Source: Saccharopolyspora oryzae (GTDB lineage: Bacteria; Actinomycetota; Actinomycetes; Mycobacteriales; Pseudonocardiaceae). From it: 46,188 bases of DNA. Below are positions 9,004-16,669 of the stretch, in pieces (within the stretch, counting starts at the first letter, position 1; each line of letters starts with the position of its first letter). The notes under the pieces are model-generated. The model was not told where the DNA came from and ran no database searches. It saw only the letters and a program-made list of their open reading frames with translations. The translations under genes and the position numbers were made by a program. The stretch is from NCBI RefSeq assembly GCF_027853915.1, contig NZ_JAQGLA010000061.1:1-46188 (forward strand). The letters run 5' to 3'.

Positions 9004-10098
9004 TCACGGGTTGACGGCGAGGAACAGGAACGCCGCCAGCAGGGCCAAGTGGACGCCGCCCTGGAGGCGGGTGGCCCGGCCCGGGACGACGGTGAGGACG
9101 CTGACCACGATGGTCAGGGCGAACAGGACGATCTGGGTGGCGCCCAGGCCGAGGTGCAGCGGGCCCTTCAGCCAGATCGAGGCGACCGCGATCGCCGGGA
9201 TGGTCAGGCCGATGCTGGCGATCGCCGAGCCGTAGGCCAGGTTGAGGCTGATCTGCATGCGGCGGCGGACCGCGGCGCGGACCGCGGCGATGGTCTCCGG
9301 CAGCAGGACCAGCATCGCGATGACCACGCCGACGAAGGAGTTCGGGAAGCCGATCGCGGCCACCGCGGCCTCGATCGCCGGGGACTCCACCTTCGCCAGG
9401 CCGACCACCGCGACCAGCGCGATCAGCAGCAGGACCAGGCTGGCCGCGGTCTGCTTGCCGGTCGGCGGTTCGGCGTGGTCGTCCTCGGGCTCGACGGTGC
9501 CCTTGTCGGTCACCGGCAGGAAGAAGTCGCGGTGCCGCACGGTCTGGGTGAACACGAACAGCGCGTAGAGCACGACCGAGGCCGCCGCGGCGAACGCCAG
9601 CTGCTCCGTCGAGTAGGCGGGTCCGGGGACGCTGGTGGTGAAGGCCGGGAACACCAGGGTCAGCGCGCCGAGCGTCGCGACCGTCGCCAGCGCCGCGCCG
9701 GTGCCTTCCGCGTTGAACATCGTCAGCCCGTACTTCAGGGCTCCTACCAGCAGCGCCAAACCGGCGATGCCGTTGGTGGTGATCATGATCGCGGCGAAGA
9801 TGGTGTCGCGGGCGAGCGTCGCGGCCTCGTCCCCGCCGGAGATCATCAGGGTGACGATCAGCGCGACTTCGATCACGGTGACGGCGACGGCGAGCACGAG
9901 CGAGCCGAACGGCTCCCCCACCTTGTGCGCGACGACCTCGGCGTGGTGCACCGCGGTCAGCACCGCACCCGCCAGCAGCACGGCGACGACGAGGACCATG
10001 CCCAGCCCCAGGCCCTTCTGGGGCAGGGATATGGCCAGCGTGATGATGGCCAGCACCGGCACCAGGACGTTCCAGGACAGCAGTGATCGCAACGACAT
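9004..10098 (-). CDS. Calcium/cation:proton antiporter, ChaA-like (CaCA family)
   Basis: Integral membrane antiporter of 364 residues with about 11 membrane segments in two homologous halves. GEPFGSLVLAVAVTVIEVAL in the first half and FPNSFVGVVIAMLVLLPETIAA in the second are the alpha-repeat-like regions that carry the conserved acidic residues (GEPFG, EVAL, LLPE). FNAEGTGAALATVATL is also conserved in ChaA-type proteins. Expected role: Ca2+ or Na+/H+ exchange. A charged cytoplasmic loop (EPEDDHAEPPTGK) separates the halves. The ATG at 10098 has no ribosome-binding site, but a TAATGT box lies six bases before it, so the mRNA may be leaderless. Confidence 0.9.
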   Translation of the reverse strand: MSLRSLLSWNVLVPVLAIITLAISLPQKGLGLGMVLVVAVLLAGAVLTAVHHAEVVAHKVGEPFGSLVLAVAVTVIEVALIVTLMISGGDEAATLARDTIFAAIMITTNGIAGLALLVGALKYGLTMFNAEGTGAALATVATLGALTLVFPAFTTSVPGPAYSTEQLAFAAAASVVLYALFVFTQTVRHRDFFLPVTDKGTVEPEDDHAEPPTGKQTAASLVLLLIALVAVVGLAKVESPAIEAAVAAIGFPNSFVGVVIAMLVLLPETIAAVRAAVRRRMQISLNLAYGSAIASIGLTIPAIAVASIWLKGPLHLGLGATQIVLFALTIVVSVLTVVPGRATRLQGGVHLALLAAFLFLAVNP

Positions 10099-10104
10099 GT
10101 GTCC

Positions 10105-10110
10105 ACATTA
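10105..10110 (-). promoter_or_regulatory. -10 box for a leaderless antiporter mRNA
   Basis: On the minus strand TAATGT is followed by GGACAC and then the antiporter ATG, so transcription would start at or next to the A of ATG. TTCCGC 18 bases upstream is a weak -35. Confidence 0.5.
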
Positions 10111-10204
10111 GAAGGTGAGATCACTTCACGCGGAACCTGACACGCGAACCGCTGGTGTTCGTCGGCCGCACCCGCCAAGCTGACGACCGGAGGTGTCGGA
10201 ACGA

Positions 10205-10843
10205 ATGGTGTCCGTGGATCGACTGCTCGTCTTCGCCGCGATGTCGCTGGTGATCATCGCGGTACCCGGACCGAGCGTGCTGTTCGTGGTGGGCCGGGCG
10301 CTGGCCCACGGCAAGCGCACCGCGCTGACCAGCGTCCTGGGCAATGCGATCGGCAGCTACCTGGTCGCCGTGGCAGTGGCTCTGGGCATCGGCGCGGTGG
10401 TGGCGCAGTCGCTCGTGGTGTTCACCGCGATCAAGCTGCTGGGCGCGTCGTACCTGATCTACTTGGGAATCAAGGCGCTGCGCAGCAACGGCCGGCCGAC
10501 CTCGGAGCTGCCGGCTGAGGTTCCCCCGCGCGGCGGCTGGCGAGCGCTGCGGGAAGGTGTCGTCGTGGGGGTGGCGAATCCCAAGACGTTCGTCTTCTTC
10601 AGCGCGGTGGTCCCGCAGTTCGTCGTCCCGGAGGTGGGCGGCGCAGCGGTGCAGATGCTCCTGCTCGGCCTGATCCCGGTCGGGATCGCGCTGGTCTCGG
10701 ACAGCGCGTGGGGCCTGTCCGCAGCGAAGGCCCGCCATTGGGTTGCCAGTGCCCCGCGTCGTCTGGCCCGGGTCCAGCGAGTGGGCGGGTTCGCCATGAT
10801 CGGACTCGGCCTGTCCATCGCGTTCACGGGCCGCCGCGACTGA
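10205..10843 (+). CDS. LysE/RhtB family amino-acid exporter
   Basis: Membrane exporter of 212 residues with about six membrane segments. The N-terminus FAAMSLVIIAVPGPSVLFVV carries the diagnostic PGP, followed by GRALAHGKRTALTSVLGNAIG; NPKTFVFFSAVVPQFV is the conserved second-half motif. The family exports amino acids or their derivatives. GGAGG (10189-10193) lies 11 bases before the ATG at 10205; the GTG at 10193 would sit inside that Shine-Dalgarno, so ATG is preferred. It stands alone between a divergent antiporter and a convergent ridA-like gene, separated by a strong terminator. Confidence 0.9.
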   Translation: MVSVDRLLVFAAMSLVIIAVPGPSVLFVVGRALAHGKRTALTSVLGNAIGSYLVAVAVALGIGAVVAQSLVVFTAIKLLGASYLIYLGIKALRSNGRPTSELPAEVPPRGGWRALREGVVVGVANPKTFVFFSAVVPQFVVPEVGGAAVQMLLLGLIPVGIALVSDSAWGLSAAKARHWVASAPRRLARVQRVGGFAMIGLGLSIAFTGRRD

Positions 10844-10862
10844 GTCGCCCGATCGAAGCGAC

Positions 10863-10902
10863 GAGCGCCTCCCGCCGAGCAGTTCAGCGGCGGGAGGCGC
10901 TC
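10863..10902. terminator. Bidirectional terminator, LysE gene / RidA gene
   Basis: GAGCGCCTCCCGCCG and CGGCGGGAGGCGCTC form a perfect 15-pair stem with a 10-base loop, followed by TTT on the plus strand. It lies between convergent stops. Confidence 0.9.
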
Positions 10903-10918
10903 TTTCGCGTCGTGGCGC

Positions 10919-11305
10919 TCAGTCCAGGACTGCCAGGGCGTCGATCTCGACCAGGAGGCCGGCCGGGAGTCCGACGTAGACGGTGGTGCGGGCCGGGAAG
11001 GGCTCGCCGACCACGCGGGCGTAGACCTCGTTCATCTCCGCGAACTGGGAGGTGTCCGTCAGGTACACGCGCAGCATCATGACGTCCTCGAGGGAGCCGC
11101 CTTCGGCTTCCAGGATCGCGATGACGTTGCGCAGGCACTGCTCGGTCTGCTCGGCGACGCCGCCCTCGACGACCTTGCCGGTGGCGGGGTCGACCGCGGT
11201 CTGGCCGGAGACCTGCAGGATGTTGCCCTTGCGGACGCCCTGCGACAGCGGGATGCTCGCCGGCGGCTTCGGGGCGTTGTCGGTGCTGACCACGGTGCGG
11301 GCCAT
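10919..11305 (-). CDS. RidA family reactive-intermediate deaminase
   Basis: RidA (YjgF/YER057c/UK114) proteins hydrolyse the reactive enamine/imine products, such as 2-aminoacrylate, released by PLP dehydratases. This one has 128 residues. It shows VSGQTAVDPATGKVV, QTEQCLRNVIAILEAEGGSL, LRVYLTDTSQFAEMNEVY and PARTTVYVGLPAGLLVEID; the Arg in PARTTV is the key substrate-binding residue of active RidA members. The start codon overlaps the stop of the IclR gene by one base (TGATG), so the two are co-expressed. Its place opposite a D-serine-dehydratase-like enzyme fits the job of clearing that enzyme's enamine product. Confidence 0.93.
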   Translation of the reverse strand: MARTVVSTDNAPKPPASIPLSQGVRKGNILQVSGQTAVDPATGKVVEGGVAEQTEQCLRNVIAILEAEGGSLEDVMMLRVYLTDTSQFAEMNEVYARVVGEPFPARTTVYVGLPAGLLVEIDALAVLD

Positions 11306-12069
11306 CAGGATTCCTTCCTCTTGTCCGTTGGCTGCCAGCCCAGCTCGGCGGAGATCCCGCCGGCTGCGCGCAGCACGTCGTCGACGAGCCCGAGCAGGCC
11401 GTCGAAGTCCAGCAGTACTTTCGGCACCGACAGCGACACGGCGGCGACCGCCTCGCCGCGGTGGTTGCGGATCGGCGCGGCGATGCAGTGGATGAAGTCC
11501 TCGTGCTCGCTGCGGTCGACCGCGTAGCCCTGCGCGCGCACCCGCTCCAGCTCGGTCAGGAACCGCTCGGGCGAGTCGATGGTGTTCGCGGTCAGCTTCG
11601 GGTAGGTCAGCTGCTCGGCGAACTGCTCGCGCTGCTGCGGCGCCCAGTCCGCGACCAGGGCTTTGCCGACCGCGGTGCAGTGCACGGGGGCGCGGCGGCC
11701 GATGCGGGAGTACATCCGCACCGGGTGCTTGCTGTCGACCTTGTCGATGTAGATGACGTGGTCGTCCTCCAGCGTCGCCAGGTGCACGGTGTGGCCGCCG
11801 ATGCCGCCCAGCTCCAGCAGGTGCGGGCGGGCGATGTCGCGGACGTCGAGGTCTTCGAGCGCTTGGTGGGCGAGGTCGAACAGCGTGCTGCCGAGGCGGT
11901 AGTGGTGCACGTCCTCGCGGCGGACGAAGCGCCCCGCTTCGAGGGTGCGCAGCAGGCGCATCGCGGTGGACTTGTGCACGCCGAGGCGCTGGGCGAGCTG
12001 GTCGAGGGTTTGCGGTCCGGCGGCCAACGCGGTCAGCACGGCCAGTCCTCGCTCCAGGCTCTGACTCAC
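11305..12069 (-). CDS. IclR family transcriptional regulator
   Basis: Regulator of 254 residues. The N-terminal winged helix-turn-helix (about residues 5-60) includes LDQLAQRLGVHKSTAMRLLRTL; the C-terminal IclR effector domain includes GRRAPVHCTAVGKALVAD and EDFIHCIAAPIRNHRGEAVAA. It starts at a GTG (12069). It is divergent from the D-amino-acid operon and upstream of ridA in the same transcript. The 100-base gap between the divergent genes holds overlapping GCAA/TTGC palindromes, likely its operators. The same motif before the M20 operon suggests it also controls that one. Confidence 0.93.
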   Translation of the reverse strand: MSQSLERGLAVLTALAAGPQTLDQLAQRLGVHKSTAMRLLRTLEAGRFVRREDVHHYRLGSTLFDLAHQALEDLDVRDIARPHLLELGGIGGHTVHLATLEDDHVIYIDKVDSKHPVRMYSRIGRRAPVHCTAVGKALVADWAPQQREQFAEQLTYPKLTANTIDSPERFLTELERVRAQGYAVDRSEHEDFIHCIAAPIRNHRGEAVAAVSLSVPKVLLDFDGLLGLVDDVLRAAGGISAELGWQPTDKRKES

Positions 12070-12085
12070 CTAGCTCTCCGATCCG

Positions 12086-12115
12086 TTGACGTGTCGCGCC
12101 GCGTGATGGTACACA
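12086..12115 (+). promoter_or_regulatory. Possible promoter of D-amino-acid operon
   Basis: TTGACG (12086-12091), an 18-base gap, then TACACA (12110-12115), which lacks the last T of a good -10. If used, the IclR-type palindromes at 12133-12158 would lie just downstream of the start site, where a bound regulator would repress. On the other strand TACCAT (12106-12111) could be the -10 of the iclR gene. Confidence 0.35.
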
Positions 12116-12132
12116 CCTAGCCAGCATTCTGC

Positions 12133-12158
12133 GCAACCATTGTTGCATTCCACGCAAT
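12133..12158. promoter_or_regulatory. Overlapping GCAAC/GTTGC/GCAAT palindromes, probable IclR operator
   Basis: Three half sites: GCAAC (12133-12137), GTTGC (12142-12146) and GCAAT (12154-12158). The last two form GTTGC-N7-GCAAT, the same spacing as the palindrome at 6421-6437. They lie between the divergent iclR gene and the D-amino-acid operon and end just before its ribosome-binding site. Confidence 0.55.
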
Positions 12159-12169
12159 AGGAGACCTTG

Positions 12170-13480
12170 GTGTCATCACGGGGTATCAACGTCGAAGCGG
12201 TCCAAGCCCTGCACGACGAGCGCATCGACTGGCGCTTCAAGGGCATGCCCTCGGATGCCTTCGGCACCACGGTGGGCGAGTTCCTGGCCACGAAACCGAC
12301 CGTCTTCGGGAGCGGTTTCGTCGGACCGCTCCTGACCCTCGACCGCGCTGCCCTGCAGCACAACCTGCGGACCATGGCCGACTGGTGCACCGAGCACGGG
12401 GTGCAGCTCGCCCCGCACGGCAAGACCACGATGGCGCCGCAGCTGTTTGGGCAGCAGCTGATGAACGGTTCGTGGGGCATCACCGCGGCCAGCACCAGCC
12501 AGCTGCGGGTGTACCGCGCGTTCGGCGTCGAGCGGATCCTGTTCGCCAACGAGCTGGTCGACCCCAGCGGACTGGCGTGGCTGGCCGACGAGCTCGACGG
12601 CGACGCCGATTTCGAGTTCTGCTGCTACGCGGACTCGGTGCGCGGTGTGCAGCTGATGTCCGAAGCGCTGGCCTCGCACGGTGCTTCGCGCCCGGTGGAC
12701 GTGCTGGTCGAGCTGGGACTGCCCGGCGGGCGCACCGGTGCGCGGACGAAGGCCGAGGCCCGCGAGGTCGCCGATGCCGTGCTGGCGAGCCCGGTGCTGC
12801 GGCTGGTCGGCGTGGCCGGCTACGAGGGCGAGGTCGCGCACGACATCAGCGACACCTCGCTGTCCGCTGTGGACGGATACCTGGAGCACGTGCGCGAGCT
12901 GGTGGCCGAGCTGTCCGAGGCCGGGCACTTCGCCGGGCTCGAGCAGGTGATCGTCACCGCCGGCGGCAGCGCCTACTTCGACCAGGTCGCCGAGGCGCTG
13001 ACGAAGGGGTGGCCGGCGGGGCTGCCCGTCCTGCCGGTGATCCGCAGCGGCGGCTACCTGCTGCACGACGACGGTTTCTACCGGGTCCGCTCGCCGTTCA
13101 GCCGCGAGCACCGGCTGGCGGGCGACGAGAGCCCGTTCCGGCCGGCGATGCGGATCTGGGCGCAGGTCATGTCGCGCCCGGAGCCCGGTCTGGCGCTGCT
13201 GACCATGGGCCGGCGGGACGTGTCCTTCGACCAGGGCCTGCCGGAACCGCAGGTGATCCGCGGCGCCGACGGCGTGATCCACGAGTTCCCGGAGGGGTCC
13301 TGCCGGGTCCGGGGGCTGGCCGACCAGCACACGTTCCTGGAGCTGTCCGGCGCCGATCCGCAGGTCGGCGACTGGGTCGGGTTCGGGCTGTCCCACCCCT
13401 GCACGGTGTTCGACAAGTGGTCGCTGATCCCGGTGGTGGACGGCGGCGAGGTGATCGACCTGGTCCGCACGTTCTTCTGA
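12170..13480 (+). CDS. D-serine dehydratase-like PLP enzyme (fold type III, DSD1 family)
   Basis: PLP enzyme of 436 residues: alanine-racemase-type N-terminal barrel with the PLP lysine in APHGKTTMAP (Lys85), and a C-terminal DSD1-like domain. The segment GLSHPCTVFDKW carries the His-x-Cys pair that binds the catalytic zinc in eukaryotic-type D-serine dehydratases. Expected reaction: dehydration/deamination of D-serine or D-threonine to the keto acid and ammonia, through a 2-aminoacrylate-type enamine. D-threonine aldolase activity is an alternative for this fold. GGAG lies six bases before the GTG at 12170; TTG at 12167 is only three bases away. First gene of an operon with the D-aminoacylase and GntP genes. 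Confidence 0.88.
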   Translation: MSSRGINVEAVQALHDERIDWRFKGMPSDAFGTTVGEFLATKPTVFGSGFVGPLLTLDRAALQHNLRTMADWCTEHGVQLAPHGKTTMAPQLFGQQLMNGSWGITAASTSQLRVYRAFGVERILFANELVDPSGLAWLADELDGDADFEFCCYADSVRGVQLMSEALASHGASRPVDVLVELGLPGGRTGARTKAEAREVADAVLASPVLRLVGVAGYEGEVAHDISDTSLSAVDGYLEHVRELVAELSEAGHFAGLEQVIVTAGGSAYFDQVAEALTKGWPAGLPVLPVIRSGGYLLHDDGFYRVRSPFSREHRLAGDESPFRPAMRIWAQVMSRPEPGLALLTMGRRDVSFDQGLPEPQVIRGADGVIHEFPEGSCRVRGLADQHTFLELSGADPQVGDWVGFGLSHPCTVFDKWSLIPVVDGGEVIDLVRTFF

Positions 13481-13532
13481 TCGAACGGGCCCGGAGCAGC
13501 TGACAACTCCTGGAACGGGTGGAGACTCCACA

Positions 13533-15119
13533 ATGGACTTGGTCGTCCGCGGAGCGCGGGTCGTCGACGGAGACGGCGGCCCCGGTTACCGCGCCGATGT
13601 CGGCGTCGAGCGAGGCCTGATCACCGAGATCGACGAAGGTGGCGGGTTGCGCGGCAAGCGCGCGATCGACGCCGACGGGCTGGTGCTCTCCCCCGGTTTC
13701 ATCGACATGCACGCGCATTCGGACCTGCAGCTGCTCGCCAACCCCGACCACACCGCGAAGGTGTCGCAGGGCGTGACGCTGGAGGTCATCGGCCAGGACG
13801 GGTTGTCCTACGCCCCGGTCGACGACGCGACGCTGGCGACGCTGCGCACCCAGATCGCCGGGTGGAACGACGATCCGCCCGGCTTCGACTGGAACTGGCG
13901 CAGCGTCGCGGAGTACCTCGACCGGCTCGACTCCGGGATCGCCGCCAACGCGGCGTACCTGGTGCCGCAGGGCACGCTCCGGTTGCTGTGCGTGGGCTAC
14001 GACGACCGCGCCGCGACCGATGCCGAGCTCGACCGGATGCGCGCGGTCCTGGCGCAGTCGTTGGACGAGGGCGCGTTCGGGATGTCCTCCGGGCTGACCT
14101 ACACGCCCGGCATGTACGCCGACACCGGTGAGCTCGCGGCGCTGTGCGAGGTGGTCGCGGCGCACGGCGGGTACTACAGCCCGCACCACCGCAGCTACGG
14201 CGCCGGGGCGCTGGCCGCCTACGCGGAGATGATCGAGGTCAGCAAGCGCTCCGGGTGTCCGCTGCACTTGGCGCACGCGACGATGAACTTCAGCGTGAAC
14301 CGCGGCCGGGCGGCCGATCTCCTGTCCATGTTGGACGCTGCGCTGGACGACGGATGCGACATCACGCTGGACACCTACCCGTACCTGCCGGGCAGCACTT
14401 CGCTGCACGCGCTGCTGCCGAGCTGGGCGATGGTGGGCGGTGTCGAGGCGACCTTGGCGCGGTTGCGCGATCCCGAGCAGCGCGAGCGGATCCGCGTCGC
14501 GCTGGAGGAGGAGGGTTCGGACGGCTGCCACGGGGTTCCGGTCGAGTGGGACACCATCGAGATCAACGGTGTCCGGGAACCGGCCAACGACCACCTCGTC
14601 GGCCGCAGCGTCGCCGAATCCGCCCGCGCCGCGGGGAGAACGCCCGCGGAGCACTACTTCGACGTCCTGGTGTCCGAGGAACTGGGCAGTTCGTGCTTGA
14701 TGCACGTCGGCCACGAGGACAACGTGCAGGCCATCATGCGCCACCGGGTGCACACCGCCGGTAGCGATGGGCTGCTGGTGGGTGCGCGCCCGCACCCGCG
14801 CGCGTGGGGCACCTTCCCCCGCTACCTCGGCCACTACGTGCGCGAACTCGGCGTGCTGGGGCTCGAGGAGTGCGTGCAGCACATGACGTCCCGACCCGCC
14901 GATCGGCTCGGGCTGACCGACCGCGGCCGGATCCGCCCCGGACACGCCGCCGATCTGGTGCTCTTCGACCCCGACGCGGTCGCCGACACCGCCACCTTCG
15001 ACGAACCCCGGCAGCAGGCCGCCGGAATCCCGCACGTGCTGGTCAACGGCGTGCCGGTGATCGAGGACGGCCGCCGAACCGACGCACTGCCCGGACGCGC
15101 CCTGCGCAAGCCGCACTGA
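13533..15119 (+). CDS. N-acyl-D-amino-acid deacylase (D-aminoacylase family amidohydrolase)
   Basis: Amidohydrolase of 528 residues that should remove the acyl group from N-acyl-D-amino acids. Visible: FIDMHAHSD (His60, His62), His218 in SPHHRSYG, His248 in LAHATM, AGSDG (Asp412) and PHPRAWGTFPRYLG, a D-aminoacylase hallmark. The usual zinc-binding Cys (NCG motif, Cys96 in the Alcaligenes enzyme) is replaced by Asp89 in VIGQDGLS, with the same 29-residue distance from the first His. So the metal site is altered, but the fold and other ligands are intact. The gene follows the PLP enzyme by 52 bases with GGTGGAG before the ATG. Its product, a free D-amino acid, would be the substrate of the upstream enzyme. 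Confidence 0.9.
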   Translation: MDLVVRGARVVDGDGGPGYRADVGVERGLITEIDEGGGLRGKRAIDADGLVLSPGFIDMHAHSDLQLLANPDHTAKVSQGVTLEVIGQDGLSYAPVDDATLATLRTQIAGWNDDPPGFDWNWRSVAEYLDRLDSGIAANAAYLVPQGTLRLLCVGYDDRAATDAELDRMRAVLAQSLDEGAFGMSSGLTYTPGMYADTGELAALCEVVAAHGGYYSPHHRSYGAGALAAYAEMIEVSKRSGCPLHLAHATMNFSVNRGRAADLLSMLDAALDDGCDITLDTYPYLPGSTSLHALLPSWAMVGGVEATLARLRDPEQRERIRVALEEEGSDGCHGVPVEWDTIEINGVREPANDHLVGRSVAESARAAGRTPAEHYFDVLVSEELGSSCLMHVGHEDNVQAIMRHRVHTAGSDGLLVGARPHPRAWGTFPRYLGHYVRELGVLGLEECVQHMTSRPADRLGLTDRGRIRPGHAADLVLFDPDAVADTATFDEPRQQAAGIPHVLVNGVPVIEDGRRTDALPGRALRKPH

Positions 15120-15155
15120 CGCCGGAAGACCGGCCTTCCCCCAGAGGAGTACGCC

Positions 15156-16571
15156 GTGAGCACGTTCCTCCACTGGCTCCAACACGAGACCCCCGGCCTG
15201 CTCCTGCTGTGCGCGGTCGGGATCGCGGTGCTGCTGCTCATGATCATCCGGTTCCGGGTGGAACCGTTCATCGCCCTGATCGTCTCCGGGCTGCTGATCG
15301 CGCTGGCCGCCGGGCTGTCCGTCGAGGACATCGTCGGCACCGCGCAGAAGAGCAGCGACTCCCTGCTGGAGAGCGGGTTCGGCGGAATCCTCGGGCACAT
15401 CACCGCGATCGTCGGGCTCGGCACGATCCTCGGCTCGATGCTGGAGGCCTCCGGCGGCGCGCAGCTGCTGACCCGCACGCTGCTGCGAGCGGTCGGCGAG
15501 CGGCGCGCACCGCTGGCGATGGGCCTGTCCGGCCTGGTCTTCGGCATCCCGGTGTTCTTCGACATCGGCATCTTCGTGCTGGCGCCGCTGGTGTACGCGG
15601 TGGCGCGGCAGGGCGGGAAGTCGATCCTGCTGTACTGCCTGCCGCTGGTCGCCGGGCTGTCCATGACGCACGCGTTCCTGCCGCCGCACCCCGGACCGGT
15701 GGTCGCCGCCGGGCTGCTCGGCGTGGACCTCGGCTGGATCATCCTGATGGGCCTGGCCTGCGGGCTGCCTGCGTTCGCGGTCAGCGGCCTGCTCTACCCG
15801 CTCTGGATCGGCAAGCGCATCGACCTGCCGGTGCCCGAGGAGATGCTGGCCGCGGCCGATGAGCTGGCGCGCAAGAACGAGGCTGAGGGCCGCCCCGAGC
15901 CGAAGCTGGCCACCGTCGGTTTCATCATCGGCCTGCCGATGCTGCTGATCCTCGGTGCCACGTTCGGCAGCATCACGCTGCCGAAGGGCAGCGCGGTGCT
16001 GGCGGTGCTGACGTTCCTGGGCAACCCGACGGTGGCGTTGACCATCGCGGTGCTGCTGGCGTTCTGGCTGCTGGGACGGCGACGCGGGATGAGTCGCGGG
16101 GAACTGTCCAAGCTGACCGGGAACTCGCTGCGCCCGCTGGGCATGATCCTGCTGGTGGTCGGCGCGGGCGGCTTCTTCGGCAAGGTGCTGGCCGAAACCG
16201 GCGTCGGCCAGGCGCTGGCCGGATCGCTGCAGTCCACCGGGCTGCCGCTGCTGGTGGCGGCGTACGTGATCAGCTCGGGTCTGCGCATCGCGCAGGGCTC
16301 GGCGACGGTGGCGATCGTGACCACCGGCGGCATCATCGCACCGCTGCTGCACGCCGGGGAGTACTCGCAGGCGCAGCTGGCGCTGATCGCGGTGGCGATC
16401 GCCGCGGGCTCGATCATCGCCTCGCACGTCAACGACGGCGGTTTCTGGATCATCAGCCGCTACTTCGGCATCTCCGTCAAGGACATGCTGAAGTCCTGGA
16501 CGGTCCTGGAAACCATCCTGTCCCTGGTCGGCTTCGGCATGGCCGCACTTCTGTCGGCGGTGATCTCCTGA
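15156..16571 (+). CDS. GntP family permease
   Basis: Membrane transporter of 471 residues with 12 or more hydrophobic segments, in the gluconate:H+ symporter (GntP) family, which also includes D-serine and other organic-acid permeases. Typical motifs are GLGTILGSMLEASGGAQ, GIPVFFDIGIFVLAPL, MTHAFLPPHPGPV and ASHVNDGGFWIIS. AGAGGAG precedes the GTG start. It lies 36 bases after the deacylase gene, so it most likely imports the N-acyl-D-amino acid or D-amino acid used by the operon. GntP genes next to D-aminoacylase genes are a recurring arrangement. Confidence 0.92.
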   Translation: MSTFLHWLQHETPGLLLLCAVGIAVLLLMIIRFRVEPFIALIVSGLLIALAAGLSVEDIVGTAQKSSDSLLESGFGGILGHITAIVGLGTILGSMLEASGGAQLLTRTLLRAVGERRAPLAMGLSGLVFGIPVFFDIGIFVLAPLVYAVARQGGKSILLYCLPLVAGLSMTHAFLPPHPGPVVAAGLLGVDLGWIILMGLACGLPAFAVSGLLYPLWIGKRIDLPVPEEMLAAADELARKNEAEGRPEPKLATVGFIIGLPMLLILGATFGSITLPKGSAVLAVLTFLGNPTVALTIAVLLAFWLLGRRRGMSRGELSKLTGNSLRPLGMILLVVGAGGFFGKVLAETGVGQALAGSLQSTGLPLLVAAYVISSGLRIAQGSATVAIVTTGGIIAPLLHAGEYSQAQLALIAVAIAAGSIIASHVNDGGFWIISRYFGISVKDMLKSWTVLETILSLVGFGMAALLSAVIS

Positions 16572-16604
16572 CCCCGACGATCTCTTGACCTCACGCGAAA
16601 AACC

Positions 16605-16634
16605 TTGCTGCTGCGTCGGAAACGCCCGTAACGT
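16605..16634 (+). promoter_or_regulatory. Promoter of the exported amidohydrolase
   Basis: TTGCTG (16605-16610), 18-base spacer, TAACGT (16629-16634). A GAGGAG ribosome-binding site then lies seven bases before the ATG at 16670. Confidence 0.5.
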
Positions 16635-16669
16635 TCGCGATATCCGACTCCGAAGCGAGGAGTGTCCGA

